From UBA4971 sp029551185 (GTDB lineage: Bacteria > Bacillota > SHA-98 > UBA4971), in assembly GCA_035593725.1 (NCBI GenBank), contig DAOSZN010000006.1, positions 1 to 64,000 on the forward strand: a stretch of 64,000 nucleotides of DNA. Direction: 5' to 3'. The translations under genes and the position numbers were made by a program. The notes beneath the pieces were generated by a model that saw nothing but the letters and a program-made list of their open reading frames with translations, was not told where the DNA came from and searched no databases. Below are positions 53,001 through 61,321 of this stretch, in pieces. The stretch's first letter is position 1. Every line of letters begins with the position of its first letter.

Positions 53001-55071
53001 ATGTCTCTTTGTCAGGCATGATTGATACATCAAGGAAATTATCCTTCACTGAAACATACATGACCTTCTCCTGGCAATAGAGGCGCTTCCCACGGACCAA
53101 TGTTACTGTAAAGAACGCGTTAGGACTGAGTTCTTCAGTTATTGGGATCTCAAACAGGCGTGTATGCCCGGCCAGTTCAACCACTTCATAAGAAATCAGA
53201 TCCCGTCCTTCTATGGCAGCAATAGCCCAGACATGATCAAAAGTGGTATTCACAAGGACTTTCGCAACGTCCCCTATCTCATAGACGTCTTTATCAGTTA
53301 TGATTTCAATTTCCGTGCCACCGTAACTGGGCCATCTGCCTGCATCACTTGCTACCCAAACGTAAGCTTCTTCTGTTATTTGATTCCCCCGCGAGTCAGA
53401 TCCTGAAACTTCTACGACATAGGACCCTTCTTCTTTCGGAGTAAACTGACACTCTGCCTTACCGTCTGCCCCTGTAGCAAGCTTTCCGGCCTGTTCCTTC
53501 CATCCGGTGGACTTCTTCCCGTCCCACTTGACTTTCATAGCCTGCCATGTAAGATTCGTTGCGAAACACTTGCCGTCAAGGGTTTCCGCCTTCACGAGAA
53601 TTCTTACCTGCTCTCCGGGAGATACCACGTACTCGGCAGGCTGAACCACTAAATCAAAAAGACCTCTGGCCAAGATCACTGAAGTCCTACCGCTGACTTC
53701 ACGCAAGCTCTCATCAGTTACAGTAGCTTCCACGAACAATCTCTTGGATCTTTGAATTTTTTCCGTCTCGAGAGAAAACTCCATGACGCCGCTGTCTGAA
53801 GTTACACCTTCCCCTGAATCCACCAGGTCTCCATAGTAACCATAGTCTTCATCCATAACGGAAAAATAGCCTAAATCCTCTGTGGAATAGTAAGGACGGT
53901 AATACGGTTGGGCATAGACTGCATATCTTACTTTAGCATTGGGAACAGGCTTGCCGAAATAGTAAGCAGCTGCGATTTCACAAGATATGTCATCCCCTGC
54001 TACATACACTTCCCTATCAGTAGAGACTGTGACTTCATACTCAGGCTTTCTATACTCAGCCACCTTGAACCAGCCGTAATGCGTGCTTCCTCTGACATTG
54101 GCAAGAACCCTGTAAGTACCCAGCGAAGGTTCATCCCCCAGAATAACCTCCCCTGTAAAAGAGCCGTATTCGTTGGTTTTGGTTTCTGTCTTATAGATGC
54201 ACGCATCCTTTGCATCTCTAACCTCAACTGTGACTTTTTCATCATCCAGGACCTTAAAGGTTCCGCCGGTATCTTCACGGAGAATACCTTTCAGCGATAC
54301 TTTTTGACCCGGCCTGTATATAGGCCTATCAGTGTATATATATACTTTGTACCTGGAGTCCTCCCAGTAGCTCCAAGAACTCACCTGGGCGAAACTCCGG
54401 CCTTTGCCGTCTTCCTCAGTGCCGACTACACAGATGCCTCCCTTTGGAATATTCTCCATATCAAGCAGGCATACCCCGTCATGGTTTGTGGCTCCCTTTC
54501 CAATGATTTCCCTGTTTTCGCCATATACGACAATGTCAACACCTTCTTCGGGAGCGTCTTCGCTGAAAGTATGGGCGTACACTAAAAGTTCGCTCTGGCC
54601 CTGTTTTGTCACAAGCCCCAGATCAGTTACAAGAAACCATTCGCTTGCTTCGCGCCCCTCACTGTCTTGGGCTTTGATTACATACCCTCCCCTGCCTTCA
54701 GATTGAACCCTGACATTTATGGAGAATTCTCCTCCCGCCTTTTTGGGGCGAGGGTATTCAGAAAACTTCCGCACCAGGCTCGCGTCTTGCGGCAGGTTTT
54801 CTGCGCAAGACGATAATGAACCATGCTTTTCATAGTGCGTAGCAGGATCAAACTTCCACACTGTAAAGTCAATCCTGGTTGAGCCCATTCCTCTTACGCA
54901 AATTACAGGCGTCTCAGAAGTCTGAAGCACTCGATCTTCTGAATACATGTATAGGTAACCTTCAGCTCCCCTACTGTCTGCCGGAAATGATCGTAGAATA
55001 AAAATGAGTCCGATGAATAAAACGACAATAACGCCTGTCACAAGAAACTTTTGAGAAGACTTCGCAGTCAT
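50044..55071 (-). CDS. Alpha-2-macroglobulin family protein with C-terminal VanW domain
   Basis: 1675-residue surface protein. Residues 9-27 are a single membrane anchor. Then come macroglobulin-type beta domains (for example YIYTDRPIYRPGQKVSLKGI), the thioester motif CLEQ at 993-996 (YPYGCLEQTMN) inside an all-helical TED domain, and a receptor-like domain (ITVRITINTDRPRTYIMVEDPLP). Thioester A2Ms trap proteases covalently. Residues about 1455-1590 are a VanW domain (GGICQVSTTLYNAVLRAGLEI around 1527), seen in vancomycin-resistance clusters and in cell-wall proteins. Usual bacterial A2Ms end without it. AGGGGG nine bases before the ATG. Six bases after the AMMECR1 gene. Confidence 0.9.
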   Translation of the reverse strand: MTAKSSQKFLVTGVIVVLFIGLIFILRSFPADSRGAEGYLYMYSEDRVLQTSETPVICVRGMGSTRIDFTVWKFDPATHYEKHGSLSSCAENLPQDASLVRKFSEYPRPKKAGGEFSINVRVQSEGRGGYVIKAQDSEGREASEWFLVTDLGLVTKQGQSELLVYAHTFSEDAPEEGVDIVVYGENREIIGKGATNHDGVCLLDMENIPKGGICVVGTEEDGKGRSFAQVSSWSYWEDSRYKVYIYTDRPIYRPGQKVSLKGILREDTGGTFKVLDDEKVTVEVRDAKDACIYKTETKTNEYGSFTGEVILGDEPSLGTYRVLANVRGSTHYGWFKVAEYRKPEYEVTVSTDREVYVAGDDISCEIAAAYYFGKPVPNAKVRYAVYAQPYYRPYYSTEDLGYFSVMDEDYGYYGDLVDSGEGVTSDSGVMEFSLETEKIQRSKRLFVEATVTDESLREVSGRTSVILARGLFDLVVQPAEYVVSPGEQVRILVKAETLDGKCFATNLTWQAMKVKWDGKKSTGWKEQAGKLATGADGKAECQFTPKEEGSYVVEVSGSDSRGNQITEEAYVWVASDAGRWPSYGGTEIEIITDKDVYEIGDVAKVLVNTTFDHVWAIAAIEGRDLISYEVVELAGHTRLFEIPITEELSPNAFFTVTLVRGKRLYCQEKVMYVSVKDNFLDVSIMPDKETYGPGEKASYTIKTCDHGGNPVQAEVSLGVVDASIYAIQRELMPDIRKAFYGSIWNRTITNYSFPRWYYGGADKEADASDVRKDFPDTAFWAPTVLTDRKGTAKVTFTMPDSLTTWRATVKAHTLATQVGSATYDVITTKDLIVRLAAPRFFTFGDTTYVSTIVHNYTAKEIDAKVNLKADGVKVTDGDERSVSLAPGDKATLDWKITCDKVGVAKFTASINAGRMRDALEINVPVLPFGKQTQVFQGGEVGDDPIQDGEAKIEFDIPEDVLDNTVSVEVRLAPSVAATALGALEYLTSYPYGCLEQTMNSFLPNIIVSKTLNELGIEMPEVSKDLPKMVEAGLARIYRYQHYEDGWGWWEYDEPNARMTAYAVYGLNLAKNAGFRVDNGVLMRGKKALGRFLNNPRNVDELVYNLFVMSEVGEKVLPRLDEMIDRRNELSNCSLAFLALTLKNVEREKDAKIVLDDLLNRSRGDDTRTYWEASSFEWYFADNRVETTAYALLAMLAVDPDNPSAPGVVRWLSETRSGNAWSSTKDTAIAIMALTEYMKLRDEISPNITATARLNGKRVERTRFTGKHVWDKETIIEIDPKQLIPGKNELVIQKSGKGRLYYSVACKHYTPSQSLAPEENGICVRRGYYRKVKGSDTYEPITGPVNQGDEITVRITINTDRPRTYIMVEDPLPSGFEVVDTPCDSYSWDFWYGRKEIRDEKLAIFSSYLKEGENEIVYSIRAERPGEYKVMPTRVWGMYAPDIYGSSESYEIVCQLPTIAGFSTTVKDPELNRNHNIALAASMIDGFQLQPGEVFSFDKVLGPRLKSEGYKDARVIRGGKSVPGVAGGICQVSTTLYNAVLRAGLEIIERHPHSQPVDYVPPGLDATVSDEAGLDLRFKNQLDVPVTIGACMEGARLIVEIKAGLPTPRNVQVATEVLDVERPRLIGAGASDAKVSGGKNGVRVAVWRSIDIDGTVSRELISEDYYKPIHAVAYDI

Positions 55072-55077
55072 TTAAAC

Positions 55078-55896
55078 TTACCCCCTCACGGGTAAGGTTT
55101 TTCCAAACCTTTCCGTTTCAAACACATATAACTCGAATGGAACACCCGGGCCTATACCTGCTTCCCGCATAGCCCACTTTCTTTGATATGCTGCAGTTTT
55201 AGCCTCACCTGGCAAAATTACCCCGGAGAGTCCGCCTGCCTTTACCAATACTCCTTCCAGACGCGGGTTTACCTCTATATCCGGACTCTCTCTCCTAATC
55301 CTTCCTACCACAGATACGCAAAAGTCAAGTTTTGGTAAGTCTTCCTTGTTGATAGGCCGGTGACGCATATCCATGGTAGCTGCCATCTTTGCCGCCCAGG
55401 CAATCTCCTGCTGCAGATTGGACTCGGCAGGACAGACCCTTCCCATACATCCCCTGACCTTGCCGTCAATTATCAAAGTGACGAATGCCCCGGCTTGAAT
55501 CTCTTGAAGCGGACTTGACACAAGTTGAGCGGAGTCTTCGTGCTTTGACTCCGTCCTTTTATTCTGAATAACTTCAGTCACAGAAGCCCTGGCAATGTCC
55601 AGGATTTCTCTTTCCAAAGCAGGAGAACGTAAAGACCTGAGCTTATCAAGCGCGTCACCTCCGGGGACGTCTGAGGATGTCAGGTCGGAGGAGATTAATA
55701 TCCCGTTGTCTTCTATTGAGTCCTGAAGCCCTGATTGCCATGGCAAAACTGTCATCTCTGCTTCAATTTGACCCCTACGGCTGGAGACATCGCCTGTAGA
55801 CTTCATGACAGTTGTACCTATAGCGATAAGCACAATAAACGCGCCGGCAATAACCAGATAGCGCTGACCATGCTTTCTCTTGTCAATCGCAGTCAC
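55078..55896 (-). CDS. Membrane-anchored AMMECR1-domain protein
   Basis: 272 residues. Hydrophobic helix at 13-31 after a Lys/Arg-rich start, consistent with N-in, C-out topology. After a linker of about 65 residues comes an AMMECR1 domain (95-272): the hallmark GKVRGCMGR at 146-153 with Cys150, then QQEIAWAAKMAATMDMRHRPI, LDFCVSVVGRI and a late GVILPGEAKTAAYQRKWAMREAGI. AMMECR1 proteins are normally cytosolic and often stand beside MEMO and radical SAM partners; neither is here. Biochemical role of the domain is not established. First gene of a likely operon with A2M-VanW and nrdJ. Confidence 0.85.
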   Translation of the reverse strand: MTAIDKRKHGQRYLVIAGAFIVLIAIGTTVMKSTGDVSSRRGQIEAEMTVLPWQSGLQDSIEDNGILISSDLTSSDVPGGDALDKLRSLRSPALEREILDIARASVTEVIQNKRTESKHEDSAQLVSSPLQEIQAGAFVTLIIDGKVRGCMGRVCPAESNLQQEIAWAAKMAATMDMRHRPINKEDLPKLDFCVSVVGRIRRESPDIEVNPRLEGVLVKAGGLSGVILPGEAKTAAYQRKWAMREAGIGPGVPFELYVFETERFGKTLPVRG

Positions 55897-55977
55897 GAAA
55901 TTGGAAGCCCCTTTTCTGAAGCAAGTGTAGGTTTCTTCTAATTGAGTTCTATTTCTTGATATGCGATTCCTTCATGA

Positions 55978-55991
55978 TTCACAAATGTGAA
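55978..55991. promoter_or_regulatory. Small palindrome in divergent intergenic region
   Basis: TTCACA-AA-TGTGAA, a perfect 6-bp inverted repeat between the divergent AMMECR1 and LysM genes. It could be a regulator site for either. Nothing else definite is seen in 55897-56118. Confidence 0.3.
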
Positions 55992-56118
55992 CCTTTAAAG
56001 TATTGGATCAATCGCCTTAAGTCTGGAAGCATTAACCCTCAAATGATAGGTGACAGTAACGCCCATCATGCCTTGGAATAACATGTTGTGAGGAAGTCTT
56101 CAATAAGGGGGAATCATT

Positions 56119-56985
56119 ATGATCACATATATAGTCCAGCCCGGTGATACCCTTACATTGATTGCTCAACGGTTCGGTTCGACAGTAACAGCGATTGTCA
56201 CAACCAACAATATTTCCGATCCGAATCTCATTTTTGTGGGACAAGTGCTTCAAATACCGGTAGCAGGCGCGCAGCCGACACCTCCTCCGCCTGCCCCACC
56301 TATGCCGACCCCGACACCACCTACCATTACAGTGCCGGCAGGCTTCAGGCTCTATATTGTGCAGCCAACGGATACTCTGGCAGAACTTGCAGCCCGTTTT
56401 GGCACGACAGTCGAGGTGCTGGTGACAGTAAACCGTATCTCTGATCCGAACCTCATATCCGTGGGACAGGTCTTGTTTGTTCCTATAAAACCAACTATAG
56501 TCATACCCACACCGCCGCCTGCGCCGCCTACACCACCGACACCGCCCGCCCCTCCTGCGCCTCCGGCACCTCCCAAGCCAACTGTCCCGGTCACAGGGGT
56601 AAATCAGGTGTCTGTCATCCAGGACGGACTAAGGCATACTTTCATGGTGAACAGGACAACATTCTCACGGGGCGAGCCTGTGCGCCTCAGTTTTAGCAAA
56701 ACCAATGTCACCGGTACCCCTGTAACAATTACTTACAGATCAAGCCAGAGATATGATTTTGTCGTGACACGATCAGGAAGGGAGATTTGGCGCTGGTCCC
56801 AGGGACGGTTTTTCACGTTCGCTTTGGAAAGAATTACGCTGGCAGCCGGACAGCGTCTGCTTCATGTGCAGATTTGGAATCAGACAACAAATGAAGGGGT
56901 CCCTGTGACTCCAGGGATTTACACTGTCACAGCAACCAACACAGGAACCGGAGTGAAGCTTAGCCTTCAAATTGAAATCCGGTGA
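56119..56985 (+). CDS. Two LysM domains plus BsuPI-like domain
   Basis: 288 residues without signal peptide. LysM 1 at 3-48 (YIVQPGDTLTLIAQRFGSTV), a Pro-rich linker, LysM 2 at 76-122 (YIVQPTDTLAELAARFGTTV), a second Pro-rich linker with repeated PPAPP, then a beta domain (about 160-288) resembling the BsuPI intracellular proteinase inhibitor family (YDFVVTRSGREIWRWSQGRFFTF, TPGIYTVTATNTGTGVK). LysM binds glycan; without a secretion signal a spore-coat or cortex role, as for SafA-type proteins, is plausible but inferred. GGGGGAA precedes the ATG. Plus strand, unlike nearly everything else. Confidence 0.85.
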   Translation: MITYIVQPGDTLTLIAQRFGSTVTAIVTTNNISDPNLIFVGQVLQIPVAGAQPTPPPPAPPMPTPTPPTITVPAGFRLYIVQPTDTLAELAARFGTTVEVLVTVNRISDPNLISVGQVLFVPIKPTIVIPTPPPAPPTPPTPPAPPAPPAPPKPTVPVTGVNQVSVIQDGLRHTFMVNRTTFSRGEPVRLSFSKTNVTGTPVTITYRSSQRYDFVVTRSGREIWRWSQGRFFTFALERITLAAGQRLLHVQIWNQTTNEGVPVTPGIYTVTATNTGTGVKLSLQIEIR

Positions 56986-57081
56986 ATAGAATCCGACTGT
57001 CCTCGACTTGCCACTTACTTACGGTGTATAATCGTGATTGACACGCACCCGGATATCGGGTTAGCAGAGGAGGCGTACATT

Positions 57082-57300
57082 TTGCGCGAGCGAGTAGAGA
57101 AAGTCCTTGAGAAAGTCAGAGTTGCGCTCAAAGCGCACGGTGGTGACGTGGAACTTGTCGGAATTGAAGGCAACGTAGTGAAAGTAAAGCTTACCGGTGC
57201 CTGCGTCGGGTGCCCATTCTCCAGGATGACTTTGAAAAATGGCGTAGAACAGGCACTCAAGGAGGAAATCCCCGAAATAGAAAGAGTGGAGGCAGAGTAA
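57082..57300 (+). CDS. NifU-like C-terminal domain protein (Fe-S carrier)
   Basis: 72-residue single-domain protein: REKVEK-like start LRERVEKVLEKVRVALKAHGGDVEL, then KLTGACVGCPFSRMTLKNGVEQAL with the CxxC that holds a bridging Fe-S cluster. Such small Nfu proteins store or deliver clusters. I choose the TTG at 57082 because GAGGAGG lies eight bases upstream and the length fits the family; the in-frame GTG at 57034 has no site. Follows the LysM gene by about 95 bases. Confidence 0.88.
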   Translation: MRERVEKVLEKVRVALKAHGGDVELVGIEGNVVKVKLTGACVGCPFSRMTLKNGVEQALKEEIPEIERVEAE

Positions 57301-57318
57301 GGCCCAAAACACACGGCA

Positions 57319-57498
57319 TTACCCGGTACATAAGATGCAGCCGCCCGAAGTTTGGGCGGCATGCAGTTCTATCTGAGCAATCCGCAGCGATGTGAAAGCC
57401 TGGTGCCTGCCTTCATCTTTGAAAAACAACACCTGATTCTTGCCGGCCGGTCCTATACATGAAACTTTAGCGTCATAATCTGTCTCAGCCACGAGAAT
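57319..57498 (-). pseudogene. Possible remnant of an aldehyde ferredoxin oxidoreductase gene
   Basis: Just after the hutU stop, the minus strand encodes about 60 residues including DAKVSCIGPAGKNQVLFFKDEGRHQAF split over two segments. AOR enzymes have a segment of the form KVxCIGPAGENLVxFA followed by a D/E-x-R-x-A stretch. The match is short, no ribosome binding site is seen and the frame ends soon after, so this may be a decayed fragment or chance. Confidence 0.25.
57336..57365. terminator. Hairpin between convergent NifU-like gene and hutU
   Basis: Stem TGCAGCCGCCC against GGGCGGCATGCA with one bulge and a 7-base loop. It lies 36 bases after the NifU-like stop and about 150 bases after hutU. 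Neither side has a strong T tract. Confidence 0.45.
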
Positions 57499-57514
57499 AT
57501 CAGTCGCATATGCC

Positions 57515-59170
57515 TTATTCACAGTCCAGCATCGGAATCTTAATGCCGTGTTTCCTCGCAGTCTCGATAGCCTTGTCATACCCTGCGTCAGCATGACGCA
57601 TGACACCGGAACCGGGATCCGTAGTGAGCACTCGCTCCAGCCTGAAATCCGCCTCATCACTACCGTCCGCGACTACCACCATTCCCGCATGGATCGAGTA
57701 GCCAATCCCTACACCCCCACCGTGATGGACAGAGACCCATGAAGCCCCGGATACCGCATTCAGAAGCGCATTCAAGATTGGCCAGTCAGCTATGGCGTCG
57801 CTCCCGTCTCGCATCCCTTCCGTCTCTCGGTTCGGAGATGCGACTGAGCCGGCGTCAAGGTGATCTCTGCCGATTACTATAGGAGCAGATATCTCACCCT
57901 GTCTCACCAGCTCATTGATGGCCTTACCGAACTTGGCCCGCTCGCCGTACCCCAACCAGCATATCCTCGCCGGCAGCCCCTGAAACTTGACCTTTTCGCG
58001 GGCGAATCTAATCCACTGCGCCAGACGCTTGTCTTCAGGGAATTCCCTTAGCACAACCTCGTCTGTCTTGTAGATATCAGCCGGATCCCCGGAAAGCGCC
58101 ACCCATCTGAAAGGCCCTTTCCCTTCACAGAAAAGGGGACGAATGTAAGCAGGCACGAATCCGGGATAGGAGAATGCGTCTTTAACCCCTGCATTACACG
58201 CCTGCTGCCTTATGTTATTGCCATAGTCAAAAACCACGGCACCCCTACGTTTCATTTCCAGCATTGCTTCAACTTGAACTGCCATGGATTTCATAGCGCG
58301 TTCTATGTACTGCTTAGGGTCGCGTTTTCTTAACGCCTCAGCCTCAGCCAAGGAGACACCCATAGGAACATATCCGCCTAAGGGATCATGGGCTGAAGTC
58401 TGGTCTGTAACTACATCAGGAATTATCCCTCGCTTCACAAACTCAGGATGGGTTTCGGCTGCGTTGCCAAGCAAAGCTATGGAGAGGGGTTCTTTCTTCT
58501 CCTGAGCTTCCCGGGCCAATTGCACAGCCTCATCAATGCTTGTTGTCATCATATCGCAATACCCTGTCTCAAGCCTTCTCCGGATACGCTCCTCGTTTAC
58601 CTCGACTGCTATAACAACCCCGTCATTCATTGTAACAGCCAGAGGCTGGGCGCCACCCATCCCTCCGAGACCTGCGGTAAGGGTCAGCTTTCCTGCCAAA
58701 CTCCCGCCGAAGTGCTGCCTTGCAGCTTCGGCAAAGGTCTCATACGTCCCTTGCAATATGCCTTGGGTGCCGATATAGATCCAGCTCCCTGCAGTCATCT
58801 GTCCGTACATGGTAAGACCCATCTCTTCGAGCTCCCAGAAAGTCTCCCACGTAGCCCACTTTGGGACAAGCATTGAGTTGGATATTAGCACTCTCGGAGC
58901 AAACCTGTGAGTACGAAACACCCCTACAGGTTTCCCTGACTGCACGAGAAGAGTCTCATCATTCCCGAGCTCTTTGAGACTCCTGAGTATTGCATCAAAA
59001 GCCTCCCAGTTACGCGCTGCCCTGCCCCGGCCACCGTACACAACAAGCTCAGAAGGATTCTCAGCTACATCAGGGTCTAAGTTATTCATGAGCATTCGCA
59101 TAGCAGCTTCCTGCTGCCAGCCTTTGCACGAGATCGTAGAGCCCCTCGGAGCCTTTACCACTCGCGACAC
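57515..59170 (-). CDS. hutU: Urocanate hydratase
   Basis: Second step of histidine degradation: urocanate to imidazolonepropionate, using tightly bound NAD+. Typical parts: SCKGWQQEAAMRMLMNNLDPDVAENPSELVVYGG, GGLGGMGGAQPLAVTMN (NAD site), FDYGNNIRQQACNAG, RPLFCEGKGPFRWVALSGDP and the late HHGGGVGIGYSIHAGMVVVADG. The GTG at 59170 follows GGGGGTGAAGGAT; the frame open to 59206 would start inside the ftsH terminator. 551 residues, normal. hutH, hutI and hutG/ftcD are not in the window. Confidence 0.95.
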   Translation of the reverse strand: MSRVVKAPRGSTISCKGWQQEAAMRMLMNNLDPDVAENPSELVVYGGRGRAARNWEAFDAILRSLKELGNDETLLVQSGKPVGVFRTHRFAPRVLISNSMLVPKWATWETFWELEEMGLTMYGQMTAGSWIYIGTQGILQGTYETFAEAARQHFGGSLAGKLTLTAGLGGMGGAQPLAVTMNDGVVIAVEVNEERIRRRLETGYCDMMTTSIDEAVQLAREAQEKKEPLSIALLGNAAETHPEFVKRGIIPDVVTDQTSAHDPLGGYVPMGVSLAEAEALRKRDPKQYIERAMKSMAVQVEAMLEMKRRGAVVFDYGNNIRQQACNAGVKDAFSYPGFVPAYIRPLFCEGKGPFRWVALSGDPADIYKTDEVVLREFPEDKRLAQWIRFAREKVKFQGLPARICWLGYGERAKFGKAINELVRQGEISAPIVIGRDHLDAGSVASPNRETEGMRDGSDAIADWPILNALLNAVSGASWVSVHHGGGVGIGYSIHAGMVVVADGSDEADFRLERVLTTDPGSGVMRHADAGYDKAIETARKHGIKIPMLDCE

Positions 59171-59198
59171 ATCCTTCACCCCCTGAATATAAAGTAAA

Positions 59199-59238
59199 AC
59201 GGGCAAGGTTTCTTTCTATAGTCTGATCCCTTGCCCGT
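59199..59238 (-). terminator. Rho-independent terminator of ftsH
   Basis: Perfect 10-bp stem ACGGGCAAGG/CCTTGCCCGT (59199-59208, 59229-59238); the minus strand then reads TTTACTTTATATT. It begins 20 bases after the ftsH stop. Confidence 0.82.
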
Positions 59239-59257
59239 TCTTGAACCACCGTAACTG

Positions 59258-61222
59258 TTACGCTCTGCCGGGACTCTCAGCAAGCTTCGGCGGTCTGGAC
59301 GAGACCCTGGATTTGCCTGTGCCGACCTGTTCTCCTGCACCTGCTTCTTCATCTACAGAGATTGCAGCTGCAGCGCAGGCGGCCATCTTTTCCGAGTCCT
59401 CAGCGACTGCGTCAGCCTTATCTGAAAGAACCTCATCGATCTCATTTCCGTCAAGGGTCTCCCGTTCTTTCAGAGCGCAAGCAAGTCTAATTAACTTATC
59501 CCGATTATCTGTCAAGAGAGTCCTCGCCCGCTCGTAGGCTTCATCGACAATCCTACGGACCTCACGGTCGATTAAGGCGGCCACCTCTTCGCTGTAATCC
59601 CTCTCATGACCCAGGTCACGTCCGAGAAACACAGTCTCTTCACGACGGCTTCCAAGAGATAACGGACCTAACTCCTCACTCATACCGTACTCAGTGACCA
59701 TCTTGCGGACCACTTTTGTAACCCTGCTTAAGTCATTTTCCGCGCCGGTTGATATTTCATTAAACATTAGCTCTTCAGCAACTCGGCCTGCAAGGGTTAC
59801 CACTACGCTGTCAAGGATCTCAGATTTTGTTCTGAAAAACCTGTCCTCTTCAGGAAGCATCAGTGTATATCCGCCCATTCTCCCTCGAGGGATTATTGAT
59901 ACTTTCTGAACCGGATCTACGTTTGGCAGCAGCTTTCCGGCTAGGGCATGGCCTGCTTCGTGGAATGCCACCAAGTCTTTTTCCCTGTCACTCATGATCC
60001 TGCTCTTCTTTTGAGGGCCGGCTATAACCCTGTCTATAGCCTCATCACAGTCTTCCATTGAGATTTTCTTACTCCCACGCCTTGCTGCCAAGATTGCAGC
60101 CTCATTAAGGACGTTTTCCAGGTCAGCCCCGGTAAACCCCGGAGTCCTCTGAGCTATCACGAGAAGGTCCACATCTTGCGACAGAGGCTTGTTGCGTGCA
60201 TGAACCTTCAAGATTGCCTCTCTGCCTTTAATATCCGGCATATCAACCACGACCTGCCGGTCAAAACGTCCAGGTCTAAGCAGTGCAGGATCAAGCACAT
60301 CAGGCCTGTTTGTCGCAGCGAGAAGTATTATGCCTGTATTCGACTCAAACCCATCCATTTCGACCAGGAGCTGGTTCAACGTCTGTTCCCTCTCGTCATG
60401 CCCCCCGCCAAGACCTGCCCCACGCTGCCTACCGACAGCGTCAATTTCATCAATAAACACAATACACGGGGAATTCTTCTTGGCTTGCTCAAAGAGGTCT
60501 CGTACCCTGGCAGCCCCGACGCCTACAAACATTTCTACGAAGTCTGAGCCGCTGATAATAAAGAACGGGACCCCTGCCTCACCTGCAACAGCACGTCCAA
60601 GAAGAGTCTTACCCGTCCCGGGAGGTCCTACCAAGAGAACTCCCTTTGGTATCTCAGCCCCAAGCTCCACAAACTTCCTTGGATGCTTGAGAAACTCCAC
60701 GATCTCAGCAAGCTCCTCCTTAGCTTCGTCAACCCCGGCTACATCATCGAATGTGATCTTTCCACGCTCCTCCATGTGCAGCCTTGCCCTGCTTTTCCCA
60801 AATGAAAGAGCTTTGTTGCTGCCCCCTTGCATCTGATTAAGAAGAAAGAACCACAATCCGACAAAAAACACCATGGAAATAACCTGTGGCAATATCGTAT
60901 ACCACCACGGAGCCACGGGTTTTGGTTCAGCCGCTACCTCAATCCCTGCAAGGGAAGTCCCTTTATCCTTTAATCTATCAGTGACAAGGGATATGTCAGG
61001 CATGTAGGTTTCGAACTCCATGCCGTTCTTCAAGCGCCCTTCGATCTTGTCGTCACCGATGATACGAAGTTCTGCAATATTGCCGGAATCAAGGTTATCC
61101 ATAAATGCGCTCAAACTGATCTTCATTGGTGTCGCTTTCTGACCGTAAAAAGTGCTAGCGATGGATACGGTCATAAGACCAAGTAAGAGCCATAGGCCGA
61201 GCGTTCTTAACACCTTGTTCAA
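59258..61222 (-). CDS. ftsH: ATP-dependent zinc metalloprotease FtsH
   Basis: Membrane-bound AAA+ protease. Two membrane helices (LGLWLLLGLMTVSIA near the start; VISMVFFVGLWFFLLNQ before the AAA domain) flank an extracytoplasmic domain. AAA module with GPPGTGKTLLGRAVAGEAGVPFF and SRH region LAATNRPDVLDPALLRPGRFDR; protease domain with HEAGH zinc site and the third ligand region. I choose the TTG at 61222: GGAGG stands seven bases upstream, and the GTG at 61237 has no site. 654 residues. In Bacillus hpt sits between tilS and ftsH; here it does not. Confidence 0.96.
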   Translation of the reverse strand: MNKVLRTLGLWLLLGLMTVSIASTFYGQKATPMKISLSAFMDNLDSGNIAELRIIGDDKIEGRLKNGMEFETYMPDISLVTDRLKDKGTSLAGIEVAAEPKPVAPWWYTILPQVISMVFFVGLWFFLLNQMQGGSNKALSFGKSRARLHMEERGKITFDDVAGVDEAKEELAEIVEFLKHPRKFVELGAEIPKGVLLVGPPGTGKTLLGRAVAGEAGVPFFIISGSDFVEMFVGVGAARVRDLFEQAKKNSPCIVFIDEIDAVGRQRGAGLGGGHDEREQTLNQLLVEMDGFESNTGIILLAATNRPDVLDPALLRPGRFDRQVVVDMPDIKGREAILKVHARNKPLSQDVDLLVIAQRTPGFTGADLENVLNEAAILAARRGSKKISMEDCDEAIDRVIAGPQKKSRIMSDREKDLVAFHEAGHALAGKLLPNVDPVQKVSIIPRGRMGGYTLMLPEEDRFFRTKSEILDSVVVTLAGRVAEELMFNEISTGAENDLSRVTKVVRKMVTEYGMSEELGPLSLGSRREETVFLGRDLGHERDYSEEVAALIDREVRRIVDEAYERARTLLTDNRDKLIRLACALKERETLDGNEIDEVLSDKADAVAEDSEKMAACAAAAISVDEEAGAGEQVGTGKSRVSSRPPKLAESPGRA

Positions 61223-61321
61223 TTGATCTCCTCCCACAAGTCACCACCACGCATCGGTCGCATCAATACTTACGTCTTGAAAACGCTTGCCTCTAAGAAC
61301 GAGGCAGCAATTTGCAAGCAC

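Noticed and set aside
53908..54585. 225-codon plus-strand open frame inside the A2M gene
   Set aside because: It is antisense to a long, well-matching gene, lacks a ribosome binding site and has no recognisable motifs.
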